The translations under genes and the position numbers were made by a program. The notes under the pieces are model-generated. The model ran no database searches, was not told the DNA's origin, and saw only the letters and a program-made list of their open reading frames with translations. Below, piece by piece: positions 35,305 to 42,487 of a stretch of DNA of 64,000 nt. The stretch is taken from assembly GCA_016200325.1 (NCBI GenBank), contig JACQEZ010000015.1, positions 30,497-94,496 of the forward strand. The letters run 5' to 3'. This DNA is from Candidatus Manganitrophaceae bacterium (GTDB taxonomy: Bacteria > Nitrospirota > Nitrospiria > SBBL01 > Manganitrophaceae). Positions within the stretch are counted from its first letter, which is position 1. Every line of letters begins with the position of its first letter.

Positions 35305-37701
35305 ATGACGCGACACCTTCTACAGCGACTGGTTGCAGCATTCTCAACAGGGGTTGTGGCGGTTCTCTCCTCTGCCACTCTTACCACCGCAGCGGACCCC
35401 TCCCCTCTCACCGCAGCAGCGACGATCATGCTGACCCCCACGGCCGATACCTATTTGGACCTCAACGCGTCGGTGAACAGCGGCGGAGAAACGCTCAGCC
35501 TCTATACCTGGCCCGACCATCGGATTGCCAATGCGGCCTTGATGAAGTTTGACGTGAGCGGCATCGTACCGGGCGCGGTGATTCAAAGTGCAACGCTGAC
35601 CCTCTCTTTGGTGAGCACAGATACCAAGAGCGATCCCACCTACATGGTCACCGTCCATAAGATTCTTCACAAGAACCCCGATCTCTCCAAAGCGACCGGG
35701 TCTACCTATGACGGCGTCAACGCCTGGAGCGCCAGCGGTTGTTGCAACGACAACATACCGATGGCTCAGGGGGACATCTCGGCGGCCTATGACCGTCATA
35801 CGGTCGACCAGACACGGGGAAACAAGAGCTGGAATATCCGAACGATGGTACAGGAGTGGGTGAACAATCCCTCGACCAACTATGGGCTGCTGCTCAACCC
35901 CGATCCGACCAAACCGGCCGACCATTATCGGACCTTTGCCAGCATGGAGCATCCCGCTCCTTCACGCCGCCCTTCGCTTCAAATCATTTACTCGGTCGCC
36001 AACCCGGGGGAGCGGTCGGCGCCGACCGGTCTCACCGCCAAAGCGGGCTCCGCCAGTCAAATCGTCCTGAACTGGAACCCCTCCACAAACAGCGTCGGAT
36101 TGGCCGGCTATCGGGTCTACCGAAACGGCATTCAGATCGGCACCACCGCTTTAACTCTTTATTCCGATACCGGCCTGGAGGCTTCAACCACCTACCGTTA
36201 CAGTATCTCGGCCTATGACGCGAGCGGGATGGTCTCGGAGCCGTCGGCTGCGGTGAGCGCCACGACCCTCGCCCCACCCGACACCACGGCGCCGGTGATT
36301 TCGGGGATGATGGTTTCGGATATCACCGGCAGCGATGCCACCATCCGCTGGACAACCAATGAGCCGGCCGACACCCAGGTGGAATATGGAACCACGGCCA
36401 CCTATGGGGCATTCACCTCGATTGTAACCGCGCCGGCCACTGCACATACGCAACGATTGACCGGACTGAGTCCTTCGACGCTTTACCACTTCCGGGCGCG
36501 GAGTAGAGACGCGGCGGGAAATCCGGCGCTCTCCGGCGACGGCACCTTTACCACCGCAGCCCTTGCTGATACGACGGCCCCTTCGATCCCGACGGCACTA
36601 ACGGCATCGGCGATCTCCGCCAGTCAAATTGTCCTGAGTTGGACCGCCTCGACCGACAACGTTTCGGTCTCCGGCTATCGGGTTTATCGAAACGGCACCC
36701 TGGTCGGAACGACCCCCTGGGTCGGCTACAAAGATACCGGCCTGGCCCCCTCCACCACCTATCATTACAGCATCGCCGCCTATGATGCGGCGGAGAATGC
36801 CTCTGCACAGGCCGCCGCCGTCAGCGTCACGACCCCCGCGCCGCCCGACATCACGCCGCCACTCCTTTCCGGAATCGGCGCGAAGGTCACACCGACGGGG
36901 CTGGCCCTCCTCTGGACCACCGATGAGCCGGCCACCTCCCAGATCGAATATGGAACCACCACGACCTATGGAATGCTCTCAACGTTCGATCCTGCGTTGG
37001 TTCTGTCCCATCAGGTCACTCTCAACGACCTGAAAGGCGCGACGACCTATCACTACCGGATCATCAGCCAGGATACGGCCCGGAACAAGGCAACCTCGGG
37101 CGACAATACCTTTACCACCGCCCTGCCGCCCGATGTCACCCCGCCGAGCCTCTCTGACATCACGGCCGGAGAGATCACGTTAAGCAGTGCCGTCGTCCGT
37201 TGGACCACCGACGAGCTTGCCGATACGCAGATCGAATACGGCGCGACCCCCGCTTACGGGTTCTCCACACCGATGATGTTCGCCTTGATGAAGAGGCATT
37301 CCCAAAATTTAACCGGACTGCTTCCCTCTACGCGTTATCACTATCGGGTGAAGAGCCGCGACGGCGACGGCAATTTGGCGGTCTCGCCCGATGCGACTTT
37401 CACCACCGCCTCCCCTCCCGACACGATCGAGCCTTCGATGCCGACCGGTCTCACGGCGGTCGCGGTCTCTCCAACCCAGATCACGGTCGCGTGGAATCCC
37501 TCCACCGACAACATCGGCGTGGCCGGTTATCGACTGTATCGCAACGGCCTCCTGGCGGCGACCCTGAACAGCCAGATCTACTCGGATACCCTGCTGGAAC
37601 CGGATGCGGCCTATCGCTACACCGTGGCGGCGTATGATGCGGCAGGGAACCTCTCCGCCCTGAGCGCCCCGGCCACCACCCACACCCCTCCGCTTCGATA
37701 A
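35305..37701 (+). CDS. Secreted DNRLRE and six-Fn3 protein
   Basis: Seen: 798 residues; signal peptide (1-30); a beta-rich DNRLRE-type domain (about 38-232, with TADTYLDLNASVNSGGE, LMKFDVSGI and WVNNPSTNYGLLL); then six fibronectin type III domains. They alternate between a GYRVYRNG type (1, 3, 6) and a WTTNEPADTQVEYG type (2, 4, 5) with TTAPPD linkers. Cell-surface or extracellular location inferred; no anchor or sorting signal at the C-terminus. Known: DNRLRE/Fn3 combinations occur in secreted adhesive and polysaccharide-binding proteins. Fn3 domains 5-6 are close to those of the protein at 38328. The ATG lacks a good ribosome site. Confidence 0.82.
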   Translation: MTRHLLQRLVAAFSTGVVAVLSSATLTTAADPSPLTAAATIMLTPTADTYLDLNASVNSGGETLSLYTWPDHRIANAALMKFDVSGIVPGAVIQSATLTLSLVSTDTKSDPTYMVTVHKILHKNPDLSKATGSTYDGVNAWSASGCCNDNIPMAQGDISAAYDRHTVDQTRGNKSWNIRTMVQEWVNNPSTNYGLLLNPDPTKPADHYRTFASMEHPAPSRRPSLQIIYSVANPGERSAPTGLTAKAGSASQIVLNWNPSTNSVGLAGYRVYRNGIQIGTTALTLYSDTGLEASTTYRYSISAYDASGMVSEPSAAVSATTLAPPDTTAPVISGMMVSDITGSDATIRWTTNEPADTQVEYGTTATYGAFTSIVTAPATAHTQRLTGLSPSTLYHFRARSRDAAGNPALSGDGTFTTAALADTTAPSIPTALTASAISASQIVLSWTASTDNVSVSGYRVYRNGTLVGTTPWVGYKDTGLAPSTTYHYSIAAYDAAENASAQAAAVSVTTPAPPDITPPLLSGIGAKVTPTGLALLWTTDEPATSQIEYGTTTTYGMLSTFDPALVLSHQVTLNDLKGATTYHYRIISQDTARNKATSGDNTFTTALPPDVTPPSLSDITAGEITLSSAVVRWTTDELADTQIEYGATPAYGFSTPMMFALMKRHSQNLTGLLPSTRYHYRVKSRDGDGNLAVSPDATFTTASPPDTIEPSMPTGLTAVAVSPTQITVAWNPSTDNIGVAGYRLYRNGLLAATLNSQIYSDTLLEPDAAYRYTVAAYDAAGNLSALSAPATTHTPPLR

Positions 37702-37851
37702 GCTCCCGCGGGTCGGGAACCTCGGCACCCATCTGAATATACTCAAATTCGGTATTTTTCTTCTTGATTTTGAGTTTTTCGTATTATAAAATAATTCCAT
37801 TCTGGAATTAGATGCACTGGATTCAAGAATTCCTTTCTGGAGAAGTAATTC

Positions 37852-38238
37852 ATGAAAAACAAAATCGTTCTGCACTATCTGGACGGGCACATCGTCAAGG
37901 GGACCACCTGCGACTTCTCTTCCGATAAAAGCTGGTTTCACGTTACCAAAAGAAATACGGGAGAGACGATTCGGGTCTACCCCTCCGAGCTCAAAGGAAT
38001 CTTCTTTGTAAAAAGCTATGAGGGGAATTGGTATCATGGCGAGCGTTACGACATTCATCGGCCGGGGCTCGGGAGGAAAGTGATGGTCTGCTTCAAAGAC
38101 GGCGAGAACCTCTTCGGCTATACCACCGGCGTCGGCCCCGAAAGACGGGGGTTCTTTCTCTTTTTCTCCGATCCGCGCAGCAACAATGAAAAGGTCTTCG
38201 TCATGACGGCGGCGACGGAAGATGTCCGTCTCGCATAA
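37852..38238 (+). CDS. Conserved hypothetical protein, 128 aa
   Basis: Seen: 128 residues, no signal or membrane segment, rich in beta-type alternation and aromatic residues: IVLHYLDGHIVKGTTCDF near the start and ELKGIFFVKSYEGN in the middle. The first half resembles small PilZ-associated or DUF6982-like proteins, which I cannot confirm. Its GGAGAAG site and position between the two Fn3 genes, with 150- and 90-base gaps, suggest its own transcription or a loose operon. No function is proposed. Confidence 0.7.
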   Translation: MKNKIVLHYLDGHIVKGTTCDFSSDKSWFHVTKRNTGETIRVYPSELKGIFFVKSYEGNWYHGERYDIHRPGLGRKVMVCFKDGENLFGYTTGVGPERRGFFLFFSDPRSNNEKVFVMTAATEDVRLA

Positions 38239-38327
38239 TCGAGCCGACGGCCTTGCCGTCAACACGCCTTCCGAGACTGGCATACGGGCAGACCGATCGG
38301 CGCGGTCCAATCCAAGGTGATTCTTCT

Positions 38328-39689
38328 ATGAGTCCATTGAATCAATATCGATCTTTATTGTTCGCCTTGTTCTTGGCCGGGTGTGCCGGCGCTTCTTCCG
38401 ATAAAACGGCACCGGCGATCTCTCACATCGATGCGGCCGAGATCGACAGTGCAGCCGCCACCGTCACCTGGGAAACCGATAAAGAGGCCGACACCCAGGT
38501 GCAGTACGGCGCGACGGCCTCGTATGGACTGTCAACCGCGTTGGCGGCCGCGCGGGTGAAGGCCCATCAGCAACCCCTCTCAGGCTTGCAGCCTGGGACC
38601 CTTTACCATTATCAGGTGCTCAGCCGTGATGCGGCGGGCCATTTGGTGACCTCTCCGGACCAGACCTTCTCCACCCCCGCGGCCGCCAGCACGCCCTCTC
38701 CCGCGACGATCACTCCTCCGACCCTGGTCCCTGTCGCGGCTCGGACGGCCTCACCCGGGCCGGTCTCCGTCAGGCCGGCCAAGCCGGCCCCGCCCGATAC
38801 AACCCCGCCGCTGATTTCAGGAATCACGGCGGTCGGGATCGGCAGCGGCGAGGCCGCCATCCGCTGGAAGACCGATGAGCCGGCCGGCACCGAGATGGAA
38901 TATGGAACCACCACCCAGTATGAAGGTGCGACGTGGACAGCCAGCCCGTTGATCACCGCACACGCGGCAAACCTCACCGGGCTGCTTCCCTCCACCCTCT
39001 ATCACTATCGGGTGAAGGGCCGGGATGCCGCAGGGAACCTGGCCGTTTCGCCTGACGCGACTTTCACCACGCTGGGGCTTCCCGACTCGGCCCCTCCTTC
39101 TCTGCCGACCGGCGTCACGGCGGCGGCGGTCTCTTACAGTCAGATTAACGTTGCCTGGAACGCCTCGACCGACAATATCGGGGTGACCGGTTACCGGCTT
39201 TATCGCAATGGGACGCCGGTGGCCACCTCGAGCGGCCAGATCTATTCGGACGGCAACCTGGCCCCCGACACGACCTATCGCTACACCGTGGCGGCTTACG
39301 ATGCGGCAGGGAACCTCTCGGCGCCGAGCATGGCGATCAGCGTTCATACTCCCCCCTTTTTATCCGGGATCGTCTCAGGGAAGATCACCGAAGCGGGATC
39401 GACGATCAGCTGGACCACGGTGGAGCCGGCGACCACCCAGGTGGAATATGGGACGACGGCTGAATATGGATCCTTCTCGGACCTCGAAACGTCCCCGGTA
39501 ACCCTGCACAGTGTCGCGCTCACCGGCTTGACCCCTTCCACCACCTACCATTTTCATGCGATCAGCCGTGATGCGGCGGGGAACGTGGTCCTCTCCCCCG
39601 ACCAGATCCTCACCACCCCCGCCCCGCCCGCTGCGATCACCGCCGCCCCGACGGCATTGACGGCGACCGCTGCATCCCTGACCCAATGA
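38328..39689 (+). CDS. Fn3-repeat lipoprotein, apparently truncated
   Basis: Seen: 453 residues; lipobox LAGC near residue 18 marks an envelope lipoprotein; then a WETDKEADTQVQYG-type Fn3 domain, a Pro/Thr/Ala-rich linker (about 120-165), and three more Fn3 domains in the order WKTDEPAG type, GYRLYRNG type, WTTVEPATTQVEYG type. The reading frame stops at TALTATAASLTQ, which is the first strand of a further GYRLYRNG-type domain, so the array ends mid-domain. AAGGTG precedes the ATG at 38328; the 25 upstream codons are not used. Domains 2-3 are near-copies of domains 5-6 of the protein at 35305. Confidence 0.8.
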   Translation: MSPLNQYRSLLFALFLAGCAGASSDKTAPAISHIDAAEIDSAAATVTWETDKEADTQVQYGATASYGLSTALAAARVKAHQQPLSGLQPGTLYHYQVLSRDAAGHLVTSPDQTFSTPAAASTPSPATITPPTLVPVAARTASPGPVSVRPAKPAPPDTTPPLISGITAVGIGSGEAAIRWKTDEPAGTEMEYGTTTQYEGATWTASPLITAHAANLTGLLPSTLYHYRVKGRDAAGNLAVSPDATFTTLGLPDSAPPSLPTGVTAAAVSYSQINVAWNASTDNIGVTGYRLYRNGTPVATSSGQIYSDGNLAPDTTYRYTVAAYDAAGNLSAPSMAISVHTPPFLSGIVSGKITEAGSTISWTTVEPATTQVEYGTTAEYGSFSDLETSPVTLHSVALTGLTPSTTYHFHAISRDAAGNVVLSPDQILTTPAPPAAITAAPTALTATAASLTQ

Positions 39690-39896
39690 ACCAGACCTGA
39701 ACCAAGCCAACCCATCCCACAAATTGCCGGCCCCCGATCGACTGAAAACAGCATCGCCTGGCTCTTCTCCCCCCGCCGGATTGATTCCGACGACCCGTTC
39801 TTCAATTGCCCCCCTCTCACCGACAAGGCGTCCGCGCAGCCTCTGTTGAAAAAGCGCTTCAGATTATTTTATTCTAAGTCTACGTGGGAGAATGAT

Positions 39897-40337
39897 ATGA
39901 GGATCGGATGGTGGGTATTGGCCGTGCTCTCTTTGTCGGTGTATGGCTGCGGTGCGGGGGGGAATCCCGATGACGTCGTTCCGATCGCGCCGGCTGAGGC
40001 GGTCTCCAACGGGCAGAATAAAGCGGCGGGGAATACTTTTTGGGTGAATCAGAGCCCGAGCGGCCAATCCTTTCATATCGCCCTCTTTTCGGACCACACC
40101 GGGAGGCAGACGACCGGCTCTGTCACCAGCGGCACTTCGGGCGGCGACCCCGTCGATTTTGTCTGGACCCAAACAGGACCGGCGTCTGTTGCCACCGTGA
40201 ACTGTTCACAATGTTCTTTTCAGACGTTGAAGGAGATCAGCGGATCGCGATCGGACGGCACTTTTACAGCGGAGGTGACGACCCTGGAGGGGGGGGCCTT
40301 TAAAACGACCTTTATCTTGGCTTCAGGTTCACTTTAA
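39897..40337 (+). CDS. Small lipoprotein of unknown role
   Basis: Seen: 146 residues, signal peptide with lipobox VYGC, then a low-charge mature part with two Cys (CSQC near 117-120) that may pair or bind metal, and a C-terminal TTFILASGSL. A GGGAG site precedes the ATG at 39897. A leader-like ATG ATA TGA overlaps the start four bases upstream, which may tune initiation. No family recognised. Confidence 0.72.
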   Translation: MRIGWWVLAVLSLSVYGCGAGGNPDDVVPIAPAEAVSNGQNKAAGNTFWVNQSPSGQSFHIALFSDHTGRQTTGSVTSGTSGGDPVDFVWTQTGPASVATVNCSQCSFQTLKEISGSRSDGTFTAEVTTLEGGAFKTTFILASGSL

Positions 40338-40388
40338 GAGATGCCTTCGCGGGCTGGAGCGCCCGATCGGCTCCGATCTGCAAATTTG

Positions 40389-40742
40389 TTAAGAGTCCCG
40401 TTTGTTACTCTCTTCGATCAGCTTGATCTGTTCATACAGTTTCGGTTTTTCCAATTCCATGCTGTCAATTCTGATTCCAACCGCATAGTGGACTTTATCG
40501 GGAAGCGGCTGCGTCCAGACCACTTCGCCCGGGATCGATTCGTTGATTTTCTCGTTTTCATGGGTCAGCGTTAATTCGATCAGGACGAGATCTCCCTTTT
40601 GATACTTTTCCTGACTGTAGATCCCAAGACCCTCGGTTGAAATGTCTCGGACCAGGACATACTGTTTTGACTGCACCCCTTGGGGCGTCAGACGGGCAAT
40701 CGAGATCACCGGAACCCGGGCACGCGTTCTTCTGTTTTGCAT
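40389..40742 (-). CDS. PilZ-domain c-di-GMP-binding protein
   Basis: Cytosolic second-messenger receptor. Seen: 117 residues with the two PilZ signatures: RRTRARVP (4-11) as RxxxR, and DISTEGLGI (about 34-42) as D/NxSxxG, followed by beta-barrel strands including VVWTQPLPDKVHYAVGIRI. No other domain, so it acts by protein contact. ATG 40742 is preferred because GGAGG lies nine bases upstream; a longer version starting at 40757 has no such site. The REC-PAS-GGDEF-EAL protein at 57-60 kb could supply the ligand, though it is not adjacent. Confidence 0.85.
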   Translation of the reverse strand: MQNRRTRARVPVISIARLTPQGVQSKQYVLVRDISTEGLGIYSQEKYQKGDLVLIELTLTHENEKINESIPGEVVWTQPLPDKVHYAVGIRIDSMELEKPKLYEQIKLIEESNKRDS

Positions 40743-41060
40743 AGAGCCATCCTCCATCCACTAAGGTAGCAGAGATTACCCCGCCGTCAATAAAGAGTGC
40801 TGACTACGGGGGCGAACGAATCAACTCACCCTTCGATGCAACTCGGTTGCAGAGTCGAGCCAAAAGGAGATGCCGGCTCTTTGGAAGAAAGCATTTTGAG
40901 CAACCGGGGCGCGCGGCGTTCTTAAAAGAAAGACCCAAGCGGTAGGATCTAATTAAAACCGTCCATTCTTTACCGAGTCGGGAGCGGAATCGCAATCAAC
41001 TGGACCGATTCCTTCAGCGTCCTTTTCTTTTCCTCTTTCCTGAATGACGTATGATCAGTA
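40743..41060. other. Intergenic stretch
   Basis: About 320 bases upstream of the PilZ gene. Some minus-strand open frame exists but shows no family features and no ribosome site. I see no RNA gene or strong hairpin. Confidence 0.5.
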
Positions 41061-41516
41061 TCACAAGTAGAGATCGACGCTCTTTCCCTGGATGATCACT
41101 TGGTTGTTCAGCCACATCACGTAGAGCTCTTCACCGGTTTTGGAGAGCATCGGGTTCATAAAGGTCTGGATCGTCTCCCCTGAGATCGACCGGGTCAATC
41201 GGACCGAGACGGAGGGAGAGAGCCCCCTGGGAGTGGGCGAATCAGGCCGACGCCCCACATTCGCTCCCGGTGCGCGATCTATTTGATCCCTTGTCTCTTT
41301 CCTCAAAGCGACTGCATTCAGACCCCGACGCACCGCCTTCGCCGGCGCGACGTCCTTCCACGGTGAGAGCGCACTCAATCCAATCATCAGATCTCCTTTC
41401 GCTCTATTCGGAAAAATCTCCCCGCATGCGCGGATTGAGTCGACCCTTTTTATCAATCCTCCGGCCGGCTGAATCCCGAATAGTCTATTTGTGCCGTGGA
41501 AGCCAACAATCCGCAA
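41061..41516 (-). pseudogene. Remnant of a PAS-domain signalling gene
   Basis: The end of this frame (41061-41189) reads as part of a PAS domain: SISGETIQTFMNPMLSKTGE and WLNNQVIIQGKSV align with GGEMPKTFENPILTKWGEER and WQNNTVSVEGRVV of the kinase about 2.4 kb upstream (PAS 5). The match stops abruptly in front of where the kinase goes on to FGNDITERK. The first about 105 residues look noncoding. It is most likely the decayed tail of a duplicated or lost sensor gene. Confidence 0.65.
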
Positions 41517-41711
41517 TCGGGCAGTCTCCGACCCAAATAGGGTGAAATACCTTAGAGAGATAGGGAAATTCAGATGAGGCGTTTTTTCCTAATTAGGCTT
41601 TGCTAAGAATTCTAATGCGCAGACTTCTTTGGTATGCTGAGGAGGCGCTTTCCATCTTCATAAAAGAAATCGTTAAAAACAATGAGAGGGTTGATCCTGC
41701 GGCATCAAACT

Positions 41712-42362
41712 TTACTCGGACGAGACCAGGCCCATTCGAATCGCGCAACGGACCAACCCGGCGATGTCATAAATACCGAGCCGCTTCATCAACTGCGCCC
41801 GGTGTGTTTCGACTGTTTTAATGCTCAAGCTCAGCTGATGGGCGATTTCCTTCGTGCTGTGCCCTTCCGCAATCAGCTGCAAAATTTCGCGCTGCCGGTG
41901 GGTCAGATCACCGGTTGCTCGCGGCCCCTGGCTGATCCGATGGACATAATCCCCGATGACCTGTTTGGAGACGGGGGGACTCAGATAAATTTCGCCGTTC
42001 GTGACGGTCCGGATCGCTTGTTCGAGCTCTTGGGTTGCGGAATCTTTTAAGAGATATCCGGAAGCGCCGGCCCGCAATCCCTGCAACACATGCTCTTCAT
42101 TGGCATACATTGAAAGGATAACAACGCGAACCTCCGGAAAATCCATTTTTATCTGGGCGGTCGCTTCAAGCCCATTCAACCCCTTCATCGCAACATCCAT
42201 CAAGACCAGGTCGGGACGAAGAGAGCGGGTTTTGGCAACCGCCTCGCGTCCATCATGCGCCTCGGCAACGACCTGAACACCCTCAAGCCCTTCCAGGAGA
42301 AGGCGCATTCCGGCACAGACCAGCCGGTGATCATCTACCAACAATACCCGGACCGATTTCAT
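41712..42362 (-). CDS. NarL/LuxR-type response regulator
   Basis: Cytosolic transcription factor activated by phosphorylation. Seen: 216 residues, receiver domain with acidic pair LLVDDH (8-13), phosphoacceptor Asp in LVLMDVAM (near 55), Thr/Ser switch in VVILSMYA and Lys in YLLKDS; then a LuxR-type helix-turn-helix with LTHRQREILQLIAEGHSTKE and SIKTVETHRAQLMKRL. Its ATG overlaps, as ATGA, the distal in-frame stop of the kinase gene upstream (behind that kinase's internal TAA). This marks it as the partner of that kinase. Confidence 0.93.
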   Translation of the reverse strand: MKSVRVLLVDDHRLVCAGMRLLLEGLEGVQVVAEAHDGREAVAKTRSLRPDLVLMDVAMKGLNGLEATAQIKMDFPEVRVVILSMYANEEHVLQGLRAGASGYLLKDSATQELEQAIRTVTNGEIYLSPPVSKQVIGDYVHRISQGPRATGDLTHRQREILQLIAEGHSTKEIAHQLSLSIKTVETHRAQLMKRLGIYDIAGLVRCAIRMGLVSSE

Positions 42363-42487
42363 CCCTTCCTCCGTTTTGGGCGGGTTCTGATCGGCCGATA
42401 CGCTATCGGGAAGATCGCCTCAATCTGCGTTCCCCTCCCGGGTGAAGCGCTGAACGTCAACGCTCCTCCGGCCAGCGCCGCCCGCTC
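42359..42487 (-). pseudogene. Orphaned C-terminal end of the PAS histidine kinase
   Basis: After the TAA at 42488-42490 the same frame stays open for 42 codons: ERAALAGGALTFSASPGRGT, then QIEAIFPIA and a basic tail ending at TGA (42359-42361). This is the expected end of a HisKA_3 ATPase domain: the segment after GM is normally RERA, then the loop and last strand. Only the Arg codon is replaced by TAA. Confidence 0.8.
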
